A stretch of DNA of 64,000 bases from Cumulibacter soli (GTDB taxonomy: Bacteria; Actinomycetota; Actinomycetes; Mycobacteriales; Antricoccaceae). The notes beneath the pieces are model-generated. The model was given only the letters and a program-made list of their open reading frames with translations. It did no database searches and had not been told where the DNA came from. Both the position numbers and the translations under genes were made by a program. This document shows, piece after piece, positions 25,686 to 33,356 of the stretch. The number at the start of each line of letters is the position of its first letter. Position 1 is the first letter of the stretch. The stretch lies in contig NZ_SMSG01000002.1 of NCBI RefSeq assembly GCF_004382795.1, positions 186,001 to 250,000 of the forward strand, given 5' to 3'.

Positions 25686-26618
25686 ATGCCCGTATATGAA
25701 AGCCTGACCGACGTCGTCGGCCGCACGCCGTTACTCGCACTCAACCGCTTCGCCCCGGATAGTGCGGCGCGGCTGCTGGCGAAACTCGAGTACTTCAACC
25801 CGTTGTCTAGCGTCAAGGATCGCACCGGTCTGTCGATCGTGCGCGCGGCTGAAGCTGACGGGCGACTCGGCCCGGGCGGCACCATCGTCGAAGCGACCTC
25901 GGGCAACACCGGAATCGCGCTCGCTTGGGTCGGCGCGTCCCTGGGGTACCGCGTAGTTCTCGTCATGCCCGACGACGTCTCGAACGAACGCCTGTTGCTG
26001 CTCAAGGCGCTCGGCGCCGAGGTCGAGTTCACCCCTGGCGCTGAGGGTATGGCCGGCGCCAATCAGCGCGCCGGTCAGATCATCGAAGCCGACCCGACCG
26101 CTTTTCTTTCCGGTCAGGGCGGCAATCCCGCGAACCCGGCAATTCACGAGGGCACCACAGGTCCGGAGATTTGGTCCGATACTGGGGGCAAGGTCGACGT
26201 GATCGTCGGCGCCACCGGGACCGGCGGAAGCCTGTCCGGCACCGGTCGCTACCTACGTTCGGTGAACCCCGACGTCAAGGTGATCGGCGTTGAGCCCGAC
26301 GAAGCACCGGTGCTCAATGGTGGTGAGTGGCAGCCGCACAAGATCCAGGGAATCACCGGCGGCAACGGCGTACCCCCGACCACGGACATGGAACTCATCG
26401 ACGAAGTAGTGCGGATCCCGCAAGACACCGCGATCGAGACCGCGCGTGAAATCATGCGCTCCGAAGGCGTCATGCCCGGCATCTCCTCCGGAGCCGTCCT
26501 GGAGGCAATGCGTCGCCTTGGCGAGCGTCCCGAGTTCGCCGGCAAAACCGTCGTGGGGATCCTCGCCGACACCGGCGAGCGGTACCTATCTACCGAACTG
26601 TTCGACCACGTTCGATAG
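25686..26618 (+). CDS. cysK: Cysteine synthase (O-acetylserine sulfhydrylase)
   Basis: A 310-residue PLP enzyme that makes cysteine from O-acetylserine and sulfide. The PLP lysine lies in P-L-S-S-V-K-D-R near residue 42, the phosphate/substrate loop T-S-G-N-T-G near residues 70-75, and the glycine-rich PLP phosphate-binding G-A-T-G-T-G-G near 173-179; the late S-S-G-A motif is near 264. The length is typical. The gene is monocistronic and ends at a 54-bp perfect palindrome. No serine acetyltransferase gene is adjacent. Given the sulfur-scavenging cluster 4 kb away it may consume the sulfide or sulfite released there after reduction, which is inference. Confidence 0.9.
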   Translation: MPVYESLTDVVGRTPLLALNRFAPDSAARLLAKLEYFNPLSSVKDRTGLSIVRAAEADGRLGPGGTIVEATSGNTGIALAWVGASLGYRVVLVMPDDVSNERLLLLKALGAEVEFTPGAEGMAGANQRAGQIIEADPTAFLSGQGGNPANPAIHEGTTGPEIWSDTGGKVDVIVGATGTGGSLSGTGRYLRSVNPDVKVIGVEPDEAPVLNGGEWQPHKIQGITGGNGVPPTTDMELIDEVVRIPQDTAIETAREIMRSEGVMPGISSGAVLEAMRRLGERPEFAGKTVVGILADTGERYLSTELFDHVR

Positions 26619-26651
26619 CGAATCGCGCCTTCGGCGCAACGAAGTACAAAC

Positions 26652-26705
26652 CAGGAAGGGATGTCCACGAGTAGGCACGTGCCTACTCGTGGACATCCCT
26701 TCCTG
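26652..26705. terminator. 54-bp perfect palindrome; bidirectional terminator
   Basis: Two 27-base arms without a spacer, beginning CAGGAAGGGATG and ending CATCCCTTCCTG, centred between 26678 and 26679. It stands between the convergent cysK and acyl-CoA synthetase genes and is followed by ATATATC on the plus strand. It is the longest exact inverted repeat I noticed in the window. Role as terminator is inferred from position. Confidence 0.75.
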
Positions 26706-26726
26706 ATATATCTGAGATCAGGGTCG

Positions 26727-28433
26727 CTACTGCGGTGCGGCGATCGTGGTGCGCAAGTCCCGCTTGAGCACCTTGCCAGTCGGGGTTCGCGGCAGCCCCT
26801 CAGGCATGAACACGACCTGGGACGGCACCTTGAACTTCGCCAGGCGCTGCGCGACATGGTCCTTTACGTCCTGCTCGCTGGGGGTTGCCCCCTCACGCGG
26901 GACGACGACCGCAACGGCCTCCTCACCCAACTCCTCGTGCGGAATGCCGATCAGCGCCACGTCTTCGATTCCGGGATGCTCGTACAGCACGGCCTCGACT
27001 TCGGCGCAGTAGATATTCTCCCCGCCACGAATGACGACGTCCTTCATTCGGTCCATCACGTAGACCCAGCCGTCCTCCACTCGACCGATATCGCCGGTAT
27101 GGAACCAGCCGTCGGTGAACGCCGCCGCCGTACCCTCTGGGTTGTTCCAGTAGCCGCGCACGATGTTCGGCCCGCGGAACCATAGTTCGCCGAGTCCGCC
27201 CTCCGGTGCATCGCGACCGGTATCCGGTTCAACGACTCGCACGTCTGTACCTGGCTGGCACCGACCGACGCTGTTCGGGTTATCCAGGTAGTCAGCGCCG
27301 GTGTTGGACACGACCGCGGAAGTGGTCTCGGTCAGTCCGTATCCGTTCCCTGGGGACACCGCACGCTGGAACAGCGAACCGATCCGATCGATCAGGTCTG
27401 GCGGCACCGGCGCTCCACCGGCGCTGATGCCGGTGAGGTTCTGGTACCGCTCTGGTTTAGCCGCGACGTCCTCAAGTACGGCCCGCACTACGGTAGGCAC
27501 GCCGCCGATGCTGGTTACGTCCTCGCTCACAACGAGCTCGCTCGCCTCCGCGCGGTCCCACTTGTACTGAGTGACCGTCTTAGCGCCGATCATCATGCCG
27601 AAGCCGAGTGAGGTCACGCCGGCGATGTGAAACATCGCGAACGTACAGAAAGCACTCGGTTGCGGCGCGTCCGGATCCGGCTCCGGGATTTCGCCGCCGT
27701 TGGCGATCGCGGCGCTCACCATGGCACCGAGCAGCGTGTTGCGCAGGTTCGTCACGTGGTTACGGTGCGTTCCCACCGCACCCTTCGGACGCCCGGTGGT
27801 ACCGGAGGTATAGAGAATCGTTGCGTCATCCTCGGGTAGGACCTCGACATCCGGTACCGGAGCATCCAAGTCCAACGACGCCAACAGGTCACTCCATTGG
27901 CGCGCACCCTCGGTCGGCGCGCTCGGTCGTACCTCGATCAGCGGAATGCCGTCCTTGGCCAGTTGTGGCGCCAGCATCGCGGCGCGCTCACCGTCGGCAA
28001 CCACCAACTTCACCCCGGAATCGTCAATCGCGTACTGCAATTCCGGAGCCGTCCACCAGGCATTCAATGGCACGATGACGAGCCCGAGGATGTGGGTGAC
28101 CTGGGTCCACACCGCCCATTCCGGGTAGTTCCGCATCGCTACCGCAATGCGATCGCCCTTGACGAGCCCGTAGTCCTCCTGCAGCGCCTTCGCCAGACCC
28201 AAAACCTGTCGGGCATGATCGGCGTAGGTGACTCGTTCACCGTTGTACGCGGTGATGTAGCGATCACCGAACTGCTTTGCGGTCAGCGCGATGTCGCGCA
28301 GCGTCTGTGGCCCGTTCTTGTACACGCGCCACGGGATGCCGTTGATCTCCTGCTCGACAATCTCGAATTCCTGGCCTGGGCCGGTGAATTTCTCGATTAG
28401 CTCCGCACGGGTGATTGTGGGTGCATCAGTCAT
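26727..28433 (-). CDS. AMP-dependent acyl-CoA synthetase (FadD-like)
   Basis: A 568-residue fatty-acid/aryl-CoA ligase of the ANL superfamily. The nucleotide loop Y-T-S-G-T-T-G-R-P-K-G lies near residues 208-218, the A5 motif G-Y-G-L-T-E-T near 362, W-F-H-T-G-D near 441, and the catalytic lysine in R-T-P-T-G-K-V near 556. The overall layout is of the long-chain FadD class. It activates a carboxylic acid to its CoA ester; the acid is unknown. It is followed upstream (18 bp) by an SMP-30-like gene on the same strand, suggesting an operon in which an ester or lactone is hydrolysed and the acid then activated. Confidence 0.87.
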   Translation of the reverse strand: MTDAPTITRAELIEKFTGPGQEFEIVEQEINGIPWRVYKNGPQTLRDIALTAKQFGDRYITAYNGERVTYADHARQVLGLAKALQEDYGLVKGDRIAVAMRNYPEWAVWTQVTHILGLVIVPLNAWWTAPELQYAIDDSGVKLVVADGERAAMLAPQLAKDGIPLIEVRPSAPTEGARQWSDLLASLDLDAPVPDVEVLPEDDATILYTSGTTGRPKGAVGTHRNHVTNLRNTLLGAMVSAAIANGGEIPEPDPDAPQPSAFCTFAMFHIAGVTSLGFGMMIGAKTVTQYKWDRAEASELVVSEDVTSIGGVPTVVRAVLEDVAAKPERYQNLTGISAGGAPVPPDLIDRIGSLFQRAVSPGNGYGLTETTSAVVSNTGADYLDNPNSVGRCQPGTDVRVVEPDTGRDAPEGGLGELWFRGPNIVRGYWNNPEGTAAAFTDGWFHTGDIGRVEDGWVYVMDRMKDVVIRGGENIYCAEVEAVLYEHPGIEDVALIGIPHEELGEEAVAVVVPREGATPSEQDVKDHVAQRLAKFKVPSQVVFMPEGLPRTPTGKVLKRDLRTTIAAPQ

Positions 28434-28451
28434 GTGTGTGCTCCTTTCCGA

Positions 28452-29411
28452 TTAAGCCGAGTAGGCGAGGTCGAGGCCTCTGCTTGGCCATTGGACCTCG
28501 TACAACCGGCCGAGGCCGGAGGACGTCACGAACGCCTTGTGTGAATCTCCACCGACGAAGCAGATGTTGGTGACGAAGAAGTCATGCTCGGGAACCGGAA
28601 TCTGATACAGAAGTTCCCCTTTCGGCGAGATCGCGCTCACTGCGCCGGTAACGAGGGTCGCCACGCACACGTTGCCATCACCGTCGACGGCCAGCGAGTC
28701 CAGTAGCTGGTAACCGGAGAATCCGTGCATCAGGTGGCCCCCGCCCGGGCCGACGCCGTCGCGACGGACCGAACCCGGCTGATCGATATCCCACGCCCAT
28801 ACGCGGCCGGTGTGCGTCTCGGCGACGTACACTCTCGAACCGTCCGGCGAGAGGCCGACACCGTTTGCGCTGGTCAATGGGTGCACGACCTCGGTGATCT
28901 TTGAACCGTCCGCGGCCGCGTAGTAGAGCACGGAGGTGTCACTCTTACGATCCTTGTGTTTGCCGAGATCGGTGAACCAGAATCCGCCGGTGGTGTCGAA
29001 GACGATGTCGTTCGGTCCGCGCAGTTTGCGACCCTCGCACTCGGTGTAGAGGTCGGTGACCTGGCCGGCGTCCGGGCCGTCAATCACCACGCGCTGAATC
29101 CGTCCACCGATGTAGTCGTCCGGCTCGCCGCCGGGAGCGGTCAACTCGCCGCGCTGATGCCACTCGAAGCCACCGTTGTTGCATACGTACACCGCGCCGT
29201 CCGGTCCCAGCGCCGCACCATTCGGACCGCCGCCAAGCTCCGCGATCACACTGATGTCACCGTCCGGGCTCACTCGCGACAGAGTCCCGCGCTTGATCTC
29301 CACGAGGATGACCGAACCGTCGCTCATCGCGATCGGCCCCTCCGGGAAATCCAACTCGCGCGTGATCTCACGCACCTGCGGCATCGGGTCGGGCTGACTT
29401 GCAGCGGGCAT
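28452..29411 (-). CDS. SMP-30/gluconolactonase/LRE-family protein (second copy)
   Basis: A 319-residue beta-propeller hydrolase. Family features include F-P-E-G-P-I (metal-binding glutamate) near residue 23, G-P-N-G-A-A near 62, the R-G-P-N-D-I-V-F-D segment near 131 and the S-A-N-G-V-G-L-S-P-D segment near 182. It is only distantly similar to the copy at 24800-25624. It is probably the first gene of a two-gene unit with the FadD-like ligase, whose start is 18 bp downstream. The ATG at 29411 and another six codons upstream (29429) are both possible. Substrate likely a lactone or phosphate-free ester. Confidence 0.8.
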   Translation of the reverse strand: MPAASQPDPMPQVREITRELDFPEGPIAMSDGSVILVEIKRGTLSRVSPDGDISVIAELGGGPNGAALGPDGAVYVCNNGGFEWHQRGELTAPGGEPDDYIGGRIQRVVIDGPDAGQVTDLYTECEGRKLRGPNDIVFDTTGGFWFTDLGKHKDRKSDTSVLYYAAADGSKITEVVHPLTSANGVGLSPDGSRVYVAETHTGRVWAWDIDQPGSVRRDGVGPGGGHLMHGFSGYQLLDSLAVDGDGNVCVATLVTGAVSAISPKGELLYQIPVPEHDFFVTNICFVGGDSHKAFVTSSGLGRLYEVQWPSRGLDLAYSA

Positions 29412-29538
29412 GGTGATGCGACCTTCCATCGGCTGATTGACTGATCACTACACAAAGTAGAAGTGAGCCTGTTCACTGTCAACGACCGTCCGCAGGGCAA
29501 GACGCGCACCGCACACCCTCAGCGCGCACAATGTAGCC

Positions 29539-30186
29539 ATGACCGAAGCCCTCGAAGCGCAAGTGAACGACGACTCGGACGAGTACGAGGAACTCGAAGA
29601 GTACGACGCGCCCCCGCCACGCTCGCTGGGCTGGATCCTCGTCGTCGGCGGCGTCCTGAGTTTCATCGCATCGTTCATCCTCAGCGCCGAACGCGTCGAA
29701 ATGCTCAAAGACCCGAACTACATGCCGACGTGCAGTATCAACGACGTACTGAAGTGCAGCACAGTGATGGGCTCCTCACAGGGGGAGTTGTTCGGATTCC
29801 CCAACCCGTTCATCGGTCTGGCCGCCTTCCCCATCGTGATCCTCTCCGGAGCGTTGGCCCTCTCCTCCGCGCGCGTCCCGAGCTGGTTCTGGCGCTGGCT
29901 ACTGGTGGGCTCGACGTACGGCATCGTCCTGGTTGGCTGGCTGATTTTCCAGAGCCTGTACGAAATCCGCGCTTTGTGCCCGTACTGCATGGTGGTGTGG
30001 GCCTGCGTGATCCCAATCTTCTGGCGCACGCTTGGTTTCACCCTCGCCGACGGCCATTTCGGCCCGAACGTCGCAGCGGCCGGCATCTCCCGATTCCTGG
30101 GGCGGTTCTGGTGGCTGCTGACGCTGATCTCCTACGCAGCCGTCACCACGATGGTGCTGATCGCCTTCCGCTACGCCTTTTTCTAA
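29539..30186 (+). CDS. Vitamin K epoxide reductase (VKOR) family membrane protein
   Basis: A 215-residue protein with an acidic N-terminal tail (E-Y-E-E-L-E-E-Y) and four to five transmembrane helices. The redox elements of bacterial VKOR are present: the paired cysteines C-S-I-N-D-V-L-K-C near residues 64-72, the adjacent G-S-S-Q-G segment, and the quinone-proximal C-P-Y-C near 150-153. VKOR reoxidises DsbA-like proteins, passing electrons to menaquinone, and so supports disulfide formation in secreted proteins. No Dsb-like partner is adjacent. It is a single gene, divergent from the SMP-30 gene and closed by two hairpins. Confidence 0.9.
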   Translation: MTEALEAQVNDDSDEYEELEEYDAPPPRSLGWILVVGGVLSFIASFILSAERVEMLKDPNYMPTCSINDVLKCSTVMGSSQGELFGFPNPFIGLAAFPIVILSGALALSSARVPSWFWRWLLVGSTYGIVLVGWLIFQSLYEIRALCPYCMVVWACVIPIFWRTLGFTLADGHFGPNVAAAGISRFLGRFWWLLTLISYAAVTTMVLIAFRYAFF

Positions 30187-30208
30187 ACGCCTCAGCGCGC
30201 ACTGAGGC

Positions 30209-30241
30209 AACAACCCGCACATGCAGAGTGTGCGGGTTGTT
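30209..30241 (+). terminator. Terminator after the VKOR gene
   Basis: A 12-bp perfect stem AACAACCCGCAC/GTGCGGGTTGTT with a 9-base loop, followed by CCTCTT. A smaller stem (GCCTCAG/CTGAGGC, around 30189-30207) precedes it. Together they close the VKOR transcript and insulate it from the sulfur-linked module that begins at 30304. Confidence 0.75.
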
Positions 30242-30303
30242 CCTCTTCATCCCGAGGAATGCGCTGCGGATTCCCACAGCAATGGTGATCTGGAGCACAT
30301 CGG

Positions 30304-30340
30304 TTGCACCTGCACAGCCCGTCGTTTAGTCTTCAACCAG
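30304..30340 (+). promoter_or_regulatory. Promoter P1 of the first leader-peptide module, with conserved downstream box
   Basis: A -35-like TTGCAC (30304-30309), a 17-bp spacer and a TANNNT -10 box TAGTCT (30327-30332). The segment GTCGTTTAGTCTTCAACC begins a 20-bp block (30321-30340) that is 19/20 identical to 41889-41908 before the second leader gene, and the spacing is the same at both sites. The conserved CTTCAACCAG after the -10 box would include the start site and may be a regulator site. Confidence 0.65.
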
Positions 30341-30376
30341 TTCCTATTGTGCGATCAGTGAGGAGAGATGCTGGAC

Positions 30377-30505
30377 ATGCGTACCGTTCACAGCGTCATC
30401 TCCGCGGCCCCCACGCACAATCAGCAGAACATGACCGATCACGAAGCCGCATGGCGGCTGTACGTCGATCTCGGTCTCGTCGCCAGCATGCGCTGTCGCC
30501 CTTAG
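30377..30505 (+). CDS. Short leader peptide 1 (42 codons), C-terminal M-R-C-R-P
   Basis: A small open frame, M-R-T-V-H-S at the start and R-L-Y-V-D-L-G-L-V-A-S-M-R-C-R-P at the end, preceded by AGGAG. An in-frame ATG three codons upstream (30368) is the alternative start. It is clearly homologous to the 37-codon frame at 41957-42070: both share M-R-T, a histidine, A-A-W-R-L-Y-x-D-L-x-L and a final M-R-C-x-x. This resembles the short leader peptides found before sulfur-assimilation genes of actinobacteria, which end in a D-L-x-R-V-A-S-x-x-C pattern and can act as cysteine-sensitive attenuators. The 189 bp between its stop and the first monooxygenase gene have no other frame and could fold into an attenuator. 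Confidence 0.72.
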   Translation: MRTVHSVISAAPTHNQQNMTDHEAAWRLYVDLGLVASMRCRP

Positions 30506-30694
30506 ACGCGGTTCCTCGTAGTCCACGTCATTTCACACATCTTCGCCGTGACGGCGTTCCGTCCGTCATGCGCAGCTCGCATCCACTAATCCGCGAGTCC
30601 TAGGCGTCCCCCACTCTGAGTCACTGCAGTCCACCTGACTGCGCCGCGGGTCGCCGTCGATGTGCCCTCCTTTTCTGACAAAGGGTCTTTTCGC

Positions 30695-31945
30695 ATGCCA
30701 CAAATTCCTTCATCCGTCGTACCCAACTTTTCCGATCAGCCGGCCCCTAAGTCGATTCAGCTCTCCGTCGCCCTCGACGGCGCCGGTTGGCATCCCGCCG
30801 CATGGCGCGAACCCGGGGCTCGGCCGGCCGACCTGTTCACCAGCGCGTACTGGGCCGACCTCGCCTTTGAGGCAGAACGGGGCCTGCTGGACTTCATCAC
30901 CATCGAGGACTCTCTGGGTCTGCAGTCCGAGCACTTCGGCACTGGTGCGGACCACCGCACCGACCAGGTGCGCGGTCGGCTCGACGCCGCCCTCCTCGCC
31001 TCGGCGCTTGGCCCAATCACGTCCTCGATCGGCCTCATTCCGACGGTCACCACCACCCACACCGAACCGTTCCACGTCTCGAAGACCATCGCCTCACTGG
31101 ACTACGCGAGTAACGGCCGAGCCGGATGGCGAGTGCAGGTTTCCAGCCGGCGTCACGAGTCCGAGCATTTCGGGCGGCGAGACATCCCAGAGATAGACCG
31201 GAAGTGGGCGCGAACCGAACACGGTCGCCGAGTCATCGGTGAGTTGTTTGACGAAGCCGCCGATGCGATCGAGGTGGTTCGCAGACTGTGGGACAGTTGG
31301 GAGAGCGACGCCGAAATCCGCGACGCCGAAACCGGCCGGTTCATCGATCGCGACAAGTTGCACTACATCGAGTTCGAAGGCGACCACTTCAGCGTCAAGG
31401 GACCCTCGATCACACCGCGTCCACCGCAGGGCCAGCCGGTCGTTACGGCGCTAGCCCACGCACCAATCCCCTACCAACTGGCGGCGCGAGGCGCAGATCT
31501 GGTCTTCATCACGCCGCAGACGATCGACGACATCCCGCACCTGGTCGCTCAAGTACGCGACGCCGAACGTTTGGTGAACCGCACCGGCACCCCGCTGCTT
31601 ATCCACGCCGACCTACTCGTACTGCTGAATGAGACTCAGCGGGGCGCGACCGAGCGGCTAGCGCGGCTGAATGCCTCGGACGGCACCGACCTCCGCTCCG
31701 ACGCCGCAATCGTCGCCACCACACCCCAGCAACTCGCCGATCAGCTCGTCGAGTGGTCTGCGGCGGGGCTGGACGGTTTCCGGCTGCGCCCCGCCGTACT
31801 CCCGGACGATTTGCGGGCGATTACCCGCGGCGTTGTTCCCGCACTACAGCGCGCGGGGCTGTTCCGCGCGGGATATGAGCAAGACACCCTGCGCCAGCGA
31901 CTCGGCCTACCAGAGGCCGTCAACCGCTACGCCGCAATCGCCTAA
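30695..31945 (+). CDS. LLM-class (luciferase-family) flavin-dependent monooxygenase, module 1
   Basis: A 416-residue TIM-barrel protein. The ATG at 30695 follows AAAGGG and matches the paralogue at 43860. Early motif A-L-D-G-A-G-W-H-P-A-A-W and the middle stretch G-R-A-G-W-R-V-Q-V-S-S are typical of xenobiotic-degrading flavin monooxygenases, which use reduced FMN and oxygen. The segment F-S-V-K-G-P-S-I-T-P-R-P-P-Q-G-Q-P corresponds to the NtaA/DszA-type signature. It is the first structural gene after leader peptide 1 and overlaps none; the next monooxygenase begins 19 bp later. Part of CCTTT before the start can pair with the AAAGG ribosome-binding site (5 bp), hinting at translational control. 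Confidence 0.82.
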   Translation: MPQIPSSVVPNFSDQPAPKSIQLSVALDGAGWHPAAWREPGARPADLFTSAYWADLAFEAERGLLDFITIEDSLGLQSEHFGTGADHRTDQVRGRLDAALLASALGPITSSIGLIPTVTTTHTEPFHVSKTIASLDYASNGRAGWRVQVSSRRHESEHFGRRDIPEIDRKWARTEHGRRVIGELFDEAADAIEVVRRLWDSWESDAEIRDAETGRFIDRDKLHYIEFEGDHFSVKGPSITPRPPQGQPVVTALAHAPIPYQLAARGADLVFITPQTIDDIPHLVAQVRDAERLVNRTGTPLLIHADLLVLLNETQRGATERLARLNASDGTDLRSDAAIVATTPQQLADQLVEWSAAGLDGFRLRPAVLPDDLRAITRGVVPALQRAGLFRAGYEQDTLRQRLGLPEAVNRYAAIA

Positions 31946-31964
31946 CAACCAAGGACTTCCCACC

Positions 31965-33356
31965 ATGAGTACCCGCAAACAGATCATCCTCGGCGCACAC
32001 TTCCCGGGCGTCAATAACACCACCGTGTGGCAAGATCCCGACTCCGGCAGCCAGATCGAATTTAAGTCGTTCAAGCACATGGCCGAGTCCGCCGAGCGCG
32101 GAAAGTTCGATTTCCTGTTCCTGGCCGAGGGACTTCGACTGCGCGAACAGCGCGGCAAGATCCACGACCTCGACGTCGTGGGTCGACCCGACACCTTCGC
32201 CGTATTGGCCGCCCTGTCCTCGGTCACCAGCAATCTCGGGCTGATCGGCACCATCAACGCGACGTTCAACGAACCGTACGAAGTCGCTCGCCAATTCGCG
32301 ACGCTCGATCACCTTTCTGCCGGCCGAGCCGCGTGGAATGTCGTCACCAGTTCTGATGCGTTCACCGGCGCGAACTTCCGCCGCGGCGGCTATCTAGATC
32401 GCGAACTACGTTACGAACGCGCCCGAGAGTTGGTGCAGACCGCTCGCGAACTATGGGATTCCTGGGCGCCGAACGCTATCGCCGCCGACAAGCAGACCGG
32501 CCGGTTCCTCAACGAGGAGAATGCGGGAGCGTTCGCACACACCGGGGATCAGTTTGAGATCCGCGGGCGATTCAACGTACCCCGGCCGCCGCAGGGGCAC
32601 CCGGTAATTCTGCAGGCCGGTGATTCTGCACAAGGCCGTGAGTTCGCCGCGCAGACCGCCGACGCGATCTTCACCAGGCACGGCACGCTGGATGAGGGCA
32701 TCGCGTTCAGTCGGGACGTCAAGGCCCGCGCCGTACGAAACGGCCGTAGTGCCGACGACCTGAAGGTTCTTCCGGGAGTCGGGTTCATCCTCGGCGATAC
32801 GGATGCTGACGCCGAGGAGATCAACCGCGAAGTGCGCCTACAGCAGGTGAGCCCGCAAACTGCCATTCTGTTGCTGGAGCAGGTCTGGAATCGGGATCTA
32901 TCGTCGTACGACGCTGATGGACCGCTACCGAAGGTCGATCCCGACGTCGAGTCGATCTCGATCATTCAAGGCCGTGCCCGGATCGTCGACGGGGTCCTGG
33001 AAACCGCGCAGCGGTACCGCGCGCTGGCCGAGGCGAAGAACCTCAGCATCCGCGAACTCATTGTCGAGGTGACCAGCCGCGGACTATTCGTCGGCAGCGC
33101 GAGGACCATAGCTGACAAGCTCGACGAATTCGTACTCGCCGGGGCCAGCGACGGTTTCATCTTGGTGCCGCACATCGTGCCGCATGGCATGGACCGCTTC
33201 GTCGATGAAGTCGTCCCGTTGCTGCAGGAGCGCGGCGCCCTGCGCGCCGAATACGACTCCGGCTCAACCCTGCGAGAGAACCTCGGACTCACACCCGCGA
33301 CGCCCGCGACCGTCTGGGCCGAGCGCGCCGGTGATCTGGAAGCGGCAGCATCATGA
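31965..33356 (+). CDS. NtaA/SnaA/DszA-family FMN-dependent monooxygenase, module 1
   Basis: A 463-residue flavin-dependent monooxygenase. The start at 31965 has AAGGA upstream; the open frame continues 98 codons earlier only as a shadow of the preceding gene. Family landmarks: F-L-A-E-G-L-R-L-R near residues 47-55, D-H-L-S-A-G-R-A-A-W-N-V-V-T-S near 112-126, the F-R-R-G-G-Y-L segment, and P-R-P-P-Q-G-H-P-V-I-L-Q-A-G-D-S near 205-220. These enzymes oxygenate N- or S-containing chelators, sulfones or S-alkyl compounds, cleaving a C-N or C-S bond. The next gene (binding protein) overlaps by ATGA, so oxidation and uptake are coexpressed. Its paralogue is at 44999. Confidence 0.87.
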   Translation: MSTRKQIILGAHFPGVNNTTVWQDPDSGSQIEFKSFKHMAESAERGKFDFLFLAEGLRLREQRGKIHDLDVVGRPDTFAVLAALSSVTSNLGLIGTINATFNEPYEVARQFATLDHLSAGRAAWNVVTSSDAFTGANFRRGGYLDRELRYERARELVQTARELWDSWAPNAIAADKQTGRFLNEENAGAFAHTGDQFEIRGRFNVPRPPQGHPVILQAGDSAQGREFAAQTADAIFTRHGTLDEGIAFSRDVKARAVRNGRSADDLKVLPGVGFILGDTDADAEEINREVRLQQVSPQTAILLLEQVWNRDLSSYDADGPLPKVDPDVESISIIQGRARIVDGVLETAQRYRALAEAKNLSIRELIVEVTSRGLFVGSARTIADKLDEFVLAGASDGFILVPHIVPHGMDRFVDEVVPLLQERGALRAEYDSGSTLRENLGLTPATPATVWAERAGDLEAAAS

